Assembly (NCBI RefSeq): GCF_030272615.1 | Contig: NC_081412.1 | Span: forward strand, 697,722,156 to 697,786,155 | Source of the DNA: Cryptomeria japonica | Lineage: Eukaryota > Streptophyta > Pinopsida > Cupressales > Cupressaceae | Direction: 5' to 3' | Length of the DNA: 64,000 bases | Shown: positions 11,497 to 24,270 of the stretch, in pieces | Layout: every line of letters starts with the position of its first letter | Numbering within the stretch: position 1 is the first letter of the stretch | The notes under the pieces: generated by a model | What the model saw: the letters and a program-made list of their open reading frames with translations, nothing else | Database searches by the model: none | Told to the model about the DNA's origin: nothing | Made by a program: the position numbers and the translations under genes

Positions 11497-13675
11497 CTAG
11501 ATTCTCAGTTTCCGAGAAAGCTATTCGTATATATTGTTATGTTGTTAGAGGTACTTTAGCTTTTGGTTGGATTATTGAATAGTATATAGATTTACTGTAG
11601 AATATCAATTTTTTAAATGCATGTTATATGTTATATTGTGTTTGTGATTATTTTTTTGTAATTGTATGATTAGTTTAATGTTTACACATTTTTTTCATAT
11701 AGAAATCTATAAAGTGTATTTCGCACAATCAAATATTATAATGAACATACAAATTCTAAGTCTTTATAGGACTATCGTTAGTAAGAAACCTAGAATAATT
11801 GTTGCAACATAACAATACATACAATATTCACTATTAAATTTTTCATCTCAAGTACTTAAAAAATAAGAGAAATAATCCATGAAACCATCAAATGGTAAGT
11901 TAGGAAGTCATGAGGTAAAACCACAAAAAATATGGTATCCAAATATTTCGTTAAAACTTCAATATTTGGTCTCCAAGGTGAGTCCACAGGCTGGAAGAGT
12001 ATATTCTCTCCACCTACAATGAGTTCATCATAATCCACTCACCAATTTGGGTTCTTCATTTCAAATTGAAATTATCTCCATTCAAATATGCTTTATAGTG
12101 TGTTAGAACATGTGTCATATGTTGGTCAACTAACATAAATTCCTCTTGTAATTCTTTTATGTGCCATAGATGTTTTCATATTTCTAATATAGAAGTACCT
12201 ACTTCTAAATGTCATAACTTTTGATCCACACGACTCATTGTTTTATTTTTCTTAAAATGTAAAGTTCAAGAGGTCCATGTCTCATGGATCTATGAAATAA
12301 ACAACATGAAACTATTTTTGGGACCTAAAAAAACCTCTGCAACTTGAAAGTTGAGTTTTTTAATTTTATAGTCTTTGTATTTTTAACATTAGAAGCAAGA
12401 CCAACAAACTTTTTCTAATAATATTAACAATGATAATACCATATGTGACCATTTTTCATGAGGCTTATGAGTATGTATATAATTATACAGAGTAAAAATA
12501 TCACCAAGAATTTATTTTATGTAATAAAGTCTTTGCATTACAAAAACATAATATGAATACATTATGATGCACTCATTTTCAGACTCAACAACACCTTTTT
12601 TTATGTGAGTGTGTTATAATACATACTTTTTCTATTTTAAACCAATCAAATCTCTCCCTTATGCTTGTAGCAAGTTTAAAATTATCAAGCCTATATGTTT
12701 TAAGAAAATAAAGAGACAAAATTATACAAATTTCCAGTATTATTTTTGCTAGTTTCACATAATTATCCATAATATTATACGAAACGATGACTATAACATC
12801 AAGGTGCACCTTATCTTTCAAACCATTTCTTCCATAAAATCTAAATATTTTAAAGCTTTGATCTTTAACTACTTTCATTGCTGCCTTTATATTTACCAGA
12901 ACCAAATAAAATCTTTCTTTGAATATAAAATTTTATTTACACATCCAAATTTAATTTTTATTTAATTTTAACATTTTACACTTTATTATTTATGCATTGA
13001 GGAAGAAAAAATATTTTTTTCCAAAATTAGGGGAAGGTCACTCAAATTTATATATTTTTAGAATACATCAACTTAAAAAATATGCTAAAATATATATTTA
13101 CTAAAATTAGAAAGAAAAATAATCTCAAATACTAAATATTCTTGACTAACTTTCTCTTGAAGGTATTGATGAAATATTTAATGGAACTAAAAAATAGGGG
13201 GAGTACGCCCAATGTTATGTTACATAATTTGTATCATGAAAACAGACCACTTTGTGTGCTCTCAACATATGTACTTAATATATATGAAAAATAAATCTAA
13301 ATAATATTTTAGAGAGTATGTTATGAGCATTAGTATACTTTTTCTTATCGTATTTTCAGATTTTGAAGATTTTCATTTTCAATTATCAATTGAAATTCCC
13401 TTTTTTGTTAATTTTAAGAAGTGACCACTTAAGACCTTCTTTTGAACCTTCATTTCTCTATACTTATCCTTATATTTTTTTCTTAATAAGTAACTTATTG
13501 TGATAGTATCTCACATTTATTCGTTCTTAAAAATCATTTATTCAATGGTCATGTGCATACTTTAAAAACTCTATTTAGAGCCAGCTTTAGTAGTTTAATG
13601 GTACATGCCATTATACTTTCTTCCATTGGTCTATCATTAGTATTTTTTCATGGTGTCATATGATGCCTATATTTA
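11497..13675. repeat. PHT1-array downstream flank, unit 2
   Basis: It is collinear with 18720-19690 for its first ~1 kb and with 5.7-8.6 kb throughout. It includes the gttggtcaactaacataaat line near 12123, repeated at about 19323. Strongly AT-rich, with no credible gene. Confidence 0.65.
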
Positions 13676-16020
13676 GATTATGATATGATTACTCAAATTT
13701 TCAAAGCAACATCAATATGTATTTTTCTACTCTCCGCCAAATTAGTTGCATTATTTACATGCAAAAAATTGTAAGGGGCTTTATATAGTAATTAACATTC
13801 TTTTTTTTAGCGTGGTTGCAATGAATATGACATAATTAAAGGCCATTTAAATTGCAGCACATAGCATTCATTATCCCAAGTTAGTGTGTTGATTTTGTAG
13901 TTTAATTAGTATTCTCATTTCACTACAAGTTGAGTATCCCTTTAACTATTTCTTCTTCTTCTTTTCTTTTATCATAGAAAATATATTCTTGTTTTAAATT
14001 CTTATATAATGCTACTTGTTTCTTTTTCTCAATGAATATTGATAAATAATTCTAATATAATATTTTTAAAGAAGCATTATCTATATTTCTAACCTTACCA
14101 TTTTTATGAGTTAGAGGTATATAATTTTCATAATTCATAATATAATCTTGAAATTTCTAGACTTGATTGTGTAAGGAATTTTTTAAATCAACATTTTAGA
14201 TAACACTTCATGATCCCTCATCAAGATAGCAAGAGAAGAAAATTTTGATCTATCATCAAGATCACAATTTTGTTTTCTTCATATCTACATTCTAATGATT
14301 GACCACGATACGTGTGATCTAAAATATTGATGGGAAAATATATACATAATCAAATCTAGAAACTTCAAGCTAGTTTTAATGAGTACTTGAATTAATTTAT
14401 ATCATGTTAGTTGTGTGATATTACTTTAACATGCATCATTATATAGTACTTCACATTTCAAAGTGATGATAAAATGCAATGGTTAATATTGTGCAACTTA
14501 TGGAGGCCGCCCTATAGCTCGAATAGTTCGTAAAGTTGTGTCAAGGCTTTGGGTTCTTCTCCATGTAGGTCCAAGGTACAACACTTTCTAGTTGGGTTTA
14601 ATCGATGGCTGGGTTGTTTAGCCCTATTCATTTGTTTGGGGGAGAGTAGGGGTAACTAGTCTAAGTGCTACATGAGCTGGTTGTAAGATTCTTAAGTCAT
14701 CCAAAAGACACAAACTAGTTGCTAACACCCACTAGATCGCCAAAAAAAAGTGCAATATATAAGTTTTTCCTCTTTTTGGAGTCCCTTTAAATAAGTTATA
14801 TATTATGCAAAATAAATATAAATATTTTATAATTTTGATTGATCGTTAACACGTAAGCCAAGATTTTGCATATCTCCTAACATTTATCACCTAGAAAAAG
14901 ATATGATAACACAAAATCAACATTATTTAACATTAAATTTGGAGAACTTACTAATAGATATATAATTGTTCATCTTCTATGACATCCACCACATATTTGT
15001 ATGCTATGTTTAATTATTCTCAAAGTCTCTCATGGATGCAAAGAAAGAACTATCCTTGTGATGTATAAATTCCAAACTTCACAACCATTTTTTTATGTAG
15101 AGGTGCACAATAAACCATATCAAACTAAAAAAGAATATTCAAAAATAGACAAACAATAGATCCACCTATAGAGATCACATCCATACTTACACATATACTT
15201 TATATTATAAAAATGATCTAAAATGGTAATATGTATAAACTTTACTGATTCCAAAATATTCTCTCTTTACCAAATTTCCTCTAATCTCTTAACATCCTTA
15301 TAATATCGTATGACTGAGAGGTGACTAAAGCCCCTTTTTCTAGGTCCCCTCCTGAATGACATGCTTATATTTTTAAAACTCGTGTTTTTTTTTACTAAAA
15401 GTCATAGTAAATATTATCTTGTGGGATACCCAAGAAACACAATTCTGGAGCTAAAGTGATCCAAAACTAGAGGTAGTTCACAACAAACCAGTGAAAATTT
15501 AAGGCAAAGAGCCCAATAGTAGCCCCTATCCTAGTCTACAATGCTTGAATTTTATTCAAGAAAAGGTTAATAAAAAAACAAACAGTTATACCTCTATGTA
15601 TGGCAGCCAGAATATAAAACTTGAAAACTTTGTGAAAAATACCTCCTCTTTGAAAAACCTTACACACTCTTCTCATTCTTAGGATAACTAATATTTACGT
15701 CTCTATTTATAGTAATTTTATGTCAATGTTTGCATATTGTCTATTTTCTTTTGTTTATCTCTTTCTTCTTAAAACATCCATTCAAGCATCATTAAATTCT
15801 CTATGACCTAACAAATTATTTAATAATACATAAAACAACATATAGAAATTAAATTTTCAATGAAATATTATCATTTAATTATTTTATTTTGACACATTTG
15901 AGTTTATTTATTTTATTCAATCAGCCATTCACCCTTTTAGCTTACTCGTAGTTTAGAAATATAAGATGAAACAATAATTACTTTGCATACCAATACACTA
16001 TATATCCACATAAGTAACAT
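13676..16020. repeat. PHT1-array upstream flank, unit 3
   Basis: It starts ttagattatgatatgattac, like the other upstream flanks. It carries a MITE-like inverted repeat at about 14180-14335, a SINE at 14501-14749, and the extra module at about 15.3-15.8 kb. No coding region was recognised apart from repeat-derived short frames. Confidence 0.65.
14501..14749 (+). mobile_element. SINE-like insertion (unit 3 copy)
   Basis: A 249-bp segment is absent from the equivalent flank of units 1 and 2 and is bounded by gtgcaactta (14491-14500) and gtgcaatata (14750-14759), a slightly diverged target-site duplication. The start tatagctcgaatagttcg resembles a tRNA A box, and the sister copy has a B-box-like ggttcaactc. 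The end is A-rich (ccaaaaaaaag). Confidence 0.65.
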
Positions 16021-16227
16021 TAGAAATAGAAAGAAATGACAAAAGAGTCTTAATTCAGACTCTAGTATATATCCACAGAAGCAATCGTCTTAGGATTTAA
16101 TTATTGAGATGCATCTTAATATATGAAAAATGACGGAGAGCACAAGGCATACTTGGAATGGTCCGAGTAAGGTCGGAGAGCACTAAGAAAGAGTGTAATG
16201 GACTTCGTCACGATCGAAGAGCTTTCA

Positions 16228-16235
16228 GTATATGC
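16228..16235 (+). promoter_or_regulatory. Single remaining P1BS element upstream of ψ3
   Basis: GTATATGC fits GNATATNC and matches the gene B upstream site. The second position reads GCAGATTC at 16310-16317, a one-base loss of the consensus. ψ3 therefore sits between the intact genes (two sites) and ψ4 (none). Confidence 0.6.
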
Positions 16236-16510
16236 AACCTTGTATACTTAGTCCCTGAAAAGCCAAGAAAGGCAACGAGGAGGACAAGCCACTGACATCA
16301 GGCATAAAAGCAGATTCTAGTAGAAAAAAAATTCTCTATAATAACATAATGAGTAGATGGATTTCTGCACGCTAATGTTTTGGAAGCCTAAGATTTGAGG
16401 GTTATGCCTATTTGTAGTAATAGGTAATGGAAGCCCGATAAAGTCTTCCCCTGGCTTATTTTGTTTTCTTTTTCTCTGTTATTTTTCTGCAGCTAAGTGG
16501 AGTTCCAATC

Positions 16511-18293
16511 ATGGTGAAGATCACAGCCATTATGATTGCCGGAATGGACTTCTTCACTGATGCCTACGACCTCATCTGTATCATGACTATCACCAAACTA
16601 ATGGGACGAACTTATGTCCCACGTGCCTTGCCCATCGAATTAACTTCTGCTATCACGAGGTTGGCCTTGTGTGGAACTTTGTTGGGGCAGGTCTTCTTCG
16701 GGTATATGGGCGACAAACTGGGGCGAAAGAAAGTGTACGGCGCGACACTGGTACTCATGATTTTTTTGTCCATCGCCTCTGCCCTCTCCTTCGGCAAATC
16801 CAGAGAAGTCGTGATTACCTCGCTGTGTTTATTCAGATTCTTGCTGGGCTTCGGCACTGGTGGTGATTATCCTTTGTCGGCTACGATTATGTCCGAGTAT
16901 GCCAACAAGAAGACCCGAAAATGGTTTCTAGCAGCCGCTTTCGTCATGCAGGGCTTCGGCATCCTCGCTGGCGGTCTGGTGTCCCTCATTGTCTCTGCTG
17001 CATTACAAAAGTACGTGAAGGACGTTCCACTCGACAATGTAGTCCATCAAGCAGACTATGATTATGTATGGATAATTAGGCTGGGACCCCTAAGGGGGGT
17101 CTCCCTAATAAGGGAAAGAATATTTTAATGTAGGTGGTTTTATTAATTTTAGATTTTTATTTTAATTTTTAAATTCTTAAATTTAAGTAAAGTGGTTATA
17201 AATAAATTTAGTTTAATTTCAAAAATTCAGATGATTGGCAAGTGACATAAAATATTAGTAAAATATTAGTAAGTTGATGGAGCAATTTCTAGCCTCATCC
17301 TATTTTCACCTGCTTAAAATTGCACTCCTAAAAAGTAGGGGCTCCTAAAAAAAGATTCTAAATAATCCCCATAACAGAAAAGTAACTTTTTATAAGACCA
17401 CTTCTTCCATAAAAATAGAGCTTAACCCCTGCCTTATCCTAATGTTAGATGCTATTACCGCCCTTACATTCTAGTGACGCATGAAGATGCGGGAAACCGC
17501 TTGCTATACTACGCTGGTGGCGAAGAATGCAGACAAAGCGACGGCGGACATGTCGAGAGTTCTGAATGTCTAACTCCAAAAAAGTTCCATGCAAAGCCAG
17601 AATATGGATTGTTTTCTGTCGAATTCTTCAGACGCCACGGCTTACACCTCCTGGGCACGACGTCCACCTGGTTGCTCCTGGACATCGCTTTCTACAGCCA
17701 AAATCTATTTCAAAAGGACATGTTCAGTGACGTCGGCTGGATCAAGCCTGCCGAAGAAATGGGAGCCGTAGAATAGCAAATGGAAGTAAATAGAATAGCA
17801 AGGACACAGTTGCAAATTGCGATTTTATCGATAGTCCCAGGGTACTGATGCACGGTTTTCCTGATCGACTACATTGGCCGCTTTGCCATCCAGCTTATTG
17901 GCTTCTTCTTCATTTTCGTGAATGCTCGCTATTTGGTACAAATTTTGGGACAAGCACGGGAGTGGGTTCGTTGTCATGTATTGGCTGACCTTTTTCTTTG
18001 CAAACTTCGGGCCCAACAGCACCACATTCATTGTCCCGGCTGAGCTTTTCCCGGCCAGATTTTGGTCGACCTGTCACGGCTTATCGGCTGCGATGGGAAA
18101 GCTTGGGGCCATCATTGGCGCTTTTGGAGTTGGTTATCTTGCTGATGATAAATATGGCAAGGACAAACTCACGCTTGCTCTGTATCTGCTCGCTTGTACG
18201 AATGGCAAATCCCTCGAATAAGTCTCTGGAGAAACCGATGGAGTTAAAGAAAAAGACAAGGAGCTTAAGGCTATGCCCACCATCAGTGTATAG
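16511..18293 (+). pseudogene. ψ3: nearly full-length PHT1 pseudogene
   Basis: It starts ATGGTGAAG and then skips about 20 codons that gene A has between MAKK and FTAIIIAGM, in frame. The first half (16511 to about 17085) is open and keeps [17 protein letters not shown] and [13 protein letters not shown]. After [12 protein letters not shown] a non-homologous insertion of roughly 385 bp interrupts it. Homology resumes near 17460 with out-of-frame changes and a deletion. It returns to frame in the region [20 protein letters not shown], then has stops near 17774 and 17850, a deletion in the FFFMSFFMF helix, a good stretch from 17922 ([19 protein letters not shown]), and a deletion of the final helix before GKSLE and the tail. 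The 5'-UTR donor is GTTATG instead of GTATGT. It cannot encode a transporter. Confidence 0.9.
17086..17460. other. Insertion inside ψ3, shared with ψ4
   Basis: The coding sequence breaks after tatggataatt and continues as aggctggg. ψ4 breaks at the same point (gggaaaattaggctggg) and both resume at the codons before MKMPET. The two inserts share lines such as gtggttttattaatt and gacataaaatat. No GT donor exists at the break, so it does not look like a spliceable intron. The insert replaces about 18 bp of coding sequence. It predates the ψ3/ψ4 duplication. Confidence 0.65.
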
Positions 18294-18581
18294 CGAAACA
18301 CATTCTCTGTTTCCTCAAAGCCATAGCTATGAGACTAGTACGATCTAGAGCATGTTGTAGCGGCACCACTTCCTTTTGTTTGGCATTAGCTGTGGGAGGG
18401 AAATTAACAAATAAATGAGGTGTTGCACATAACGGAGGCTCTTCTTAATATTTATGCAATAAAATGTTTTAAAATAAATATAAATAATCATTTTTAATAT
18501 CATGTGATGGTTAAATTGTCATTGTAATCATAAGGTTCAAATTTTTGTTGGGTTATTGTGACCATAGGTTTAATTCATGGA
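18294..18581. repeat. ψ3 3' flank
   Basis: It contains the conserved 3' region shared with ψ2 and gene B (agcatgttgtagcggcacca) and a unit-specific stretch matching 11.24-11.36 kb. No gene. Confidence 0.6.
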
Positions 18582-18719
18582 TCGAATGTTTTGGGTTTCA
18601 TTTTCACATTTATGGTGTCTAGAATAAATGACAAATCTTTTGGAGAAATCTCCGGACAAATTGATGGAGTTGAAGAGAAAGACAAGCAGTTCAAAATTCC
18701 GCATATCGTTAGTGTGTAG
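18582..18719 (+). pseudogene. PHT1 C-terminal scrap downstream of ψ3
   Basis: It is homologous to 11357-11496 and to the last ~45 codons of PHT1 (VLGFIFTFMV-like, then GEISGQIDGVEEKDKQ-like). A stop and substitutions break it, and the frame ends in a tail that lacks KAMPT. It is the sister of the unit 2 scrap. Confidence 0.7.
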
Positions 18720-20688
18720 CCATATTCTCAGTGCCTGAGAAAGCCATTAGTATATATTGTTATGCTATTAAATTACCTTAGCCTTTTGGTTGGATTATTG
18801 AATAGTATATTGTATCACTTTAGAATATGGATTTTTTTAAATGCATGTTATACTGTGTTTGCAATTATTTTCTTTTAATTGTATGATTAGTTTATTGTTA
18901 ACACTTTTTTTTTGATATAGAAGTCTATGATTATTATGGTGAACATACAAATTCTAAGTCTTTATAGGACTATCGCTAGTAAGAGATTTAGAATAATTGT
19001 TACAACATAGCAATACATACAATATTCACTATTAAGTATTCCATCTCAAGCACTTACAAAATAGTAAAAATAATATGTGGAAACATCAAATGGTATATTT
19101 AGGAAGTCATGAGGTAAAACCAAAAAACATACAGTATCCAAATCCCTTGTTAAAACTTCAATATTTGATCTCTAAGGTGAGTCCACAAGGTGAAAGAGTA
19201 TATTCTCTCCACATACAATGAGTTCATCATAATCCACTCACCAATTTGGGTTCTCCATTTCAAATTGAAATCATCTTAATTCATATATGTAGATTATAGT
19301 GTGTTAGAACATGTGTCATATGTTGGTCAACTAACATAAATTCCTCCTATAATTCTTTTATGTTCCATCATTGTTTTCATATTTCTAATATAGAAGTACC
19401 TACTTCCAAATATCATAATTTTTTATCCACAAGACTCATTGTTTTCTTTTTCTTAGTTAAGTTCAAAGAGGTCTATATCTTAAGGATCTATGAAATAAAC
19501 AACTTGAAATTATTTTTGGGATCTAAAACAACCTCTATAACTTGAAAGTTGAGTATTTTTATTCTATAGTCTTTGTATTTTTTACATTAGAAGCAAGACC
19601 AATACACTTTTTCTAATAATGTTAACAATGATAATACCTTATGTGACCATTTTCATGATGCTTATGGGTATGTACACAAGTATGGGTGTGTGACCCAAAA
19701 TATTGATGGAAAAATATATACATAATCAAATCTAGAAACTTCAAGCTAGTTTTCATGAGTAATTGAATTAATTTATATCATGTTGGTTTTGTGATATTAC
19801 TTTAACATGCATCATTATAGTACTTCACATGCAATTCAAAGTGGTGATAAAATGCAATGGTTAATATTGTGCAACTTATGGAGGTCACCCTATAGCTCGA
19901 ACAGTTCATAAAGTTGTGCCAAGGCTTTGGGTTCTTCCTGATGTAGGTCTAAGGTTCAACTCTTGCCAGTTGGGCTTACTTGATGACTGAGTTGTTTAAC
20001 CTTGCTCAGTTGTTTCAGGGGGAGTAGGGGTAGCTAGTCCAAGTGCTACATGAGTTGGTTGTAAGATTCATAAGTCATGCAAAAAGACACAAACTAGTTG
20101 CTAACACCCACTAGATCACCAAAAAAAGTACAATATACAAGTTTTTCCTCTTTTTGGACTGCCTTTAGATAAGTTACATATTATGTAATGATAAGTAAAA
20201 ATATTTTATATTTTGTATTGATCGTTAACACATAAGCCAAGATTGCGCATGTCTCCTAACATTTATCACCTACATAAAGATATGATGCCGACATTAAATA
20301 AACATTATTTAATATTAAATTTCAAGCACTTACTTCTACATATATAATTATTCATCAACTATGATATCCACTATATATTTGAATGCTATATTTAATTATT
20401 CACAAAGTCTCTTGTCGATGCAAAAAAAGAATTATCCTTGTGATGTATAAACTCCAAACTACACAACCATTTTTTTATGTAGAGGTGCACAATAAACCAT
20501 ATCAAACTAAAAAAAGGTATTAAAAAATAGACAAATAATAGATCCACATATAGTGATCACATCCACAATTACACATAGAATTTATATTGTAAAAATGATC
20601 TAAAATGATAATATATATAAACTTTGTTGATTCCAAAGTATTCTCTCTTTACGAAATTTCCTCTAGTCTCTTAACATCTTTATAATAT
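18720..20688. repeat. Downstream flank of unit 3 joined to the upstream flank of unit 4 (large deletion)
   Basis: Up to about 19685 it follows 11.5-12.5 kb. It then jumps at gtgtgacccaaaatattgat to sequence matching about 14315, so roughly 1.8 kb present in unit 3 is missing. It then carries the second SINE copy. No gene. Confidence 0.65.
19879..20127 (+). mobile_element. SINE-like insertion (unit 4 copy)
   Basis: It is the same 249-bp element as at 14501-14749, bounded by gtgcaactta (19869-19878) and gtacaatata (20128 on). It has the B-box-like aaggttcaactc near 19951. Since it sits at the same site in the flank, it was copied with the unit rather than inserted independently. Confidence 0.65.
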
Positions 20689-21868
20689 TTGTAGTGTCAT
20701 AAAATTGTGACCCTTGCAATTTTCGTCTACATTAGGGTCTTCAAATTGGAAAATTGAATCCCCAAGCCTGATCAGAGACTCGAGACTTGTTCAAACCCCA
20801 AAAACTGCATTTTTTCTACCCCTACATTGCTTGAACCTCCTTCATGTCCCAAGTTAATGGAAAGATAGGGGTGGGGCACCCCTATCCTTGTCCTATCTTG
20901 GGGGCCCCTCCATTCAAATCATGCATTGAAATTTGTATTTTGAGCAGGAAAACTTCCCCTATGTCAGCCTATGATGAAAAATCAGTCCAATTAACCCTAT
21001 TTGATGAATATATAAGTCGCATTTGCCCTCCTATTTGCATACAAAAAATAAGTGAGAAGTTCAATTGATCATAAGTACGTATTCAAGCGTTCAAGCATCC
21101 CTTTCAAACATTGAGCATTCTCAAGTCTCCCTTCAAGGCTAGGTGTTGCATTCAAGTCAAAGATTCAACCATTGAAGAGGAGGACCCTTTCAACATTCAA
21201 TTACACACAAGCAATTCTATCTATATTCCTATTGCAACCTCCCTTGAGGTGATTCACATTTCAGTCTTTCATTTATGTTTACTTGCAAGTACTACTTTTC
21301 ATCATTTGGTTAATTCCAAAACTAGGGTTTGACTTGAAGGCAAACCCCCAATCCCAACCCCTTTTCCTGTCTTTTCTGTGTGTAGGTTATAGGTGTGCAA
21401 CTGTATTTGTAGATTTGGACTCCATTGATAGGGACAAAAAAACCCTTTTCATTTTGAGGATTTTTTGGTGGACCGTGTGCACTTTCAACATGGTCCCAAC
21501 AACTTCTCTTTAAATTCGCAGGACAACTTTGTCTCGACATATTATAGCCAGATCCACATGCACAACTTCATCCCATGCTTCTATCTCAAGTTATAATCAG
21601 TTCTTTGCTACTTTTACACTTAGTCCCAAAACACATACATCAACTATCTTCCATTCTAAAAGAGGGGTTAGCTTGTCATTCCTACCTCATTCATTTAGTA
21701 TTCAATTTCTATCCTCGGAGATTGGAGGTAGTGAATTTCCCCCCCTCTTTTAAATGTGATGTGGATAAAGTGTTTGAAGGGAAATCCATAGTGAAACTTT
21801 TGTCTCTCCTTGGAGGGAAGAAAAACTTTCATCTTGATCTCTCCGTCATTCATTTTTCCCCACATTAC
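20689..21868 (+). mobile_element. Solo LTR-like insertion, 1.18 kb
   Basis: The matching flank in unit 3 reads ccttataatatcgtatgact (about 15298). Here the same line is split after AATAT (20684-20688) and resumes with AATAT (21869-21873), a 5-bp target-site duplication. The insert begins TTGTAGTGTCATAAAATTG and ends CACATTAC, close to the TG...CA ends of LTRs. A possible promoter TATA (atatataag) lies near 21008. There is no internal gag or pol, so it is a solo LTR of an unidentified retrotransposon. Short frames inside it are not credible genes. Confidence 0.65.
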
Positions 21869-22560
21869 AATATCGTATGACTAAGAGGTGACCAATGCAC
21901 CTTTTTCTAGGTCCCCTCCTGAATGACATGCTTCTCCTTTTAAGTCTCATGTTTTTTGTATTTTGTGCAATACCCAAGCAACACAATTTTGGAGCTAAAG
22001 GGATGCCAAAATTAGATGTAGTTAAGTAATACAATAAATCAGTGAAAATTTAATGCAAATAACCCATTCATAGCCACCAAATACTCATCCACTATCCTAG
22101 TCTACAATGCCTAAATTTTATTTAAGAAAAGGTGAAAAAAAAAACACAAACTGATGTACTTTTGTGTCTGGCGGTGAGGATATAAACCTGAAAACTTTGT
22201 AAAAATTTCCTTCTCTTTGAAAACCCTTAGGCAGTCTTAGGATAACAAATATGTACTTCACTATTTGTATCATTTGTATGTTAATATTTGTACCATGTTT
22301 ATAGACTTTTGCTTATGTCTTTTTCATTCTAGAAAGTCCATTCAAGCGTCATTAAACCTCTCTATGACCTAACAAATTATTTAATGAAACCTAAACCAGC
22401 ACATCCAAATTAAATTTTCAATAAAATATTTATCTAATAATTATTTTATTTTCACACATTTGATTTTATTTATTTTTTAAAATCAGTCATTCACCCTTTT
22501 TAACCTACTCAAATTTTAGAATCATAAGAAGAAACGATAATTACTTTGCATACCATTAGA
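21869..22560. repeat. Rest of the unit 4 upstream flank
   Basis: It contains the extra module (about 21.88-22.4 kb) shared with units 2, 3 and the gene B unit, then leads into the ψ4 promoter copy. No gene was recognised. Confidence 0.6.
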
Positions 22561-23044
22561 AATAGAAAGAAATGACAAAAGCGTCTTAATTCAGACTATA
22601 CTATAGTCTTAGGATTTCATAATTGAGTTGCATCGTAATATATGACAAGTGACCCAGAGCACAATGCATAACTGGAATGGTCCGAGTAAGGTCGGAGAGC
22701 ACTAAGAAAGAGTCTAATGGGCTGCGTCACGATCGAAGAGCATAAATTATATGCAACCTTATATTACCTGAAAGACCAAGAAAAGCCACGAGGAGGACAA
22801 GCCATTGACATCAGGCATTAAAGCATATATTCTTGTAGGAACAAAAATTCTCTATAATAACATAATGAGTAGATGGAATTCTGCTCGCTAATGTTTTGGA
22901 AGCCTGAGATTTGAGGGTTATGCCTATTTGTGCTAATAGGTAAGGGAAGCCCGATAAAGTCTTCCCCTAGCTTAGTTTGTTTTCTTTTTCGAGACATTTT
23001 AGTTTTTCTCTGTTGTTATTCTGCAGCTAAGTGGAGTTCCAATC

Positions 23045-24270
23045 ATGGCGAAGAAACAGCTGGACGTGCTGACGGCTCTGGATGTGCCAAAAACACAATG
23101 GTACCATTTCACAGCCATTATGATTGCCGGAGTGGGCTTCTTCGCTGATGCCTACGACCTCATCTGTATCACGACTATCACGAAACTAATGGGACGAACT
23201 TATTTCCCACGTGCCTTGCCCATCGAAACAACTTCTGCTATCACGGTGTTGGCCTTCTGCGGAACTTTCGCAGTGCAGCACTTCTTCGGGTATATGGGCC
23301 AAAAACTGGGACGAAAGAAAGTGTACGGCGTGACGCTGCTGCTCATGATTGTTTACTCCATCGCTTCTGGCCTCTCCTTCGCCAAATCCAGAGATGGCGT
23401 GATTATCACGCTGTGTTTATTCAGATTCTTGCTGGGCTTCGGCACTGGCGGAGATTATCCTTTGTGGGCTACGATTATGTCCAAGTATGCCAACAAGAAG
23501 ACCAGAGGATTGTCTCTAGCAGCCGTTTTCGTCATGCAGGGCTTCGGCATCCTCGCTGGCAGTCTGGTGTCCCTCATTGTCTCTGCTCAATTCCAAAAGT
23601 ATGAGCAGGACGTTCCCTACTACTTTACAGCAGTCCATCAAGAGTATGTAGGGAAAATTAGGCTGGGTTCCATTGAGTTAGGCTTCATAAAAAGTAGAAC
23701 TGGATCGCTGAGATTTTTTAAGAACATTTTAAAGTGGGTGGTTTTATTAATTATCTCAATAATTTTGTTTTGCATTTCAGCTTAAATTTATAAATTCTTA
23801 AATTTAAAGTTAATTATAAATAATTGAATAGTTATAAATAATTGACAAGTGACATAAAATATTTAGTAAACTGATGAAACAATTTCTAACCCCCTATTTT
23901 TACTTACTTAAAATTACCACACTATTCCGACTGCGCTTACGGTCTACTGGCGCATGAAGATGCCGGAAACCTCTCGCTATACTGCGCTGGTGGAGAAGAA
24001 TGTGGACAAAGCGACGGCGGACGTGTCGAGAGTTCTGAATGTCCAACTCCAAGAAAGTTCCATGCAAACGCAGTCGAACGAGACAGAATATGGATTGTTT
24101 TCTGTCAAATTCTTCAGACGCCACGAGCTACACCTCCTGGGCACGACGTCCACCTGGTTGCTACAACCAAAATCTGTTTCAAAGGGACATGTTCATGACG
24201 TCGGCTGGATCAAGCCAGTGCGAAGAAATGGGAGCCGTAGAGGAAGTAAAGAGAGTAGCAAGGGCACAGT
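23045..24270 (+). pseudogene. ψ4: PHT1 pseudogene, 3' half deleted
   Basis: The N-terminal half is open ([20 protein letters not shown] onward) through about residue 208, then hits the insertion shared with ψ3 (about 23660-23925). It resumes at MKMPETSRYTAL. A short deletion after STWLL removes DIAFYSQ and shifts the frame. At gcaagggcacagtt (about 24265) it jumps straight into 3'-UTR sequence, so residues from about 340 on are gone. Substitutions hit conserved places: MGDKLGRKK has become [16 protein letters not shown] has become VQHFFGY, and the signature reads [13 protein letters not shown] instead of [13 protein letters not shown]. Neither upstream P1BS position fits the consensus (ttatatgc near 22748; gcatatattc near 22823). 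Non-functional. Confidence 0.88.

Noticed and set aside
17086-17460. Insertion in ψ3/ψ4 as a normal intron
   Set aside because: No GT at the break and about 18 bp of coding sequence is replaced; an ordinary spliceosomal intron is unlikely.
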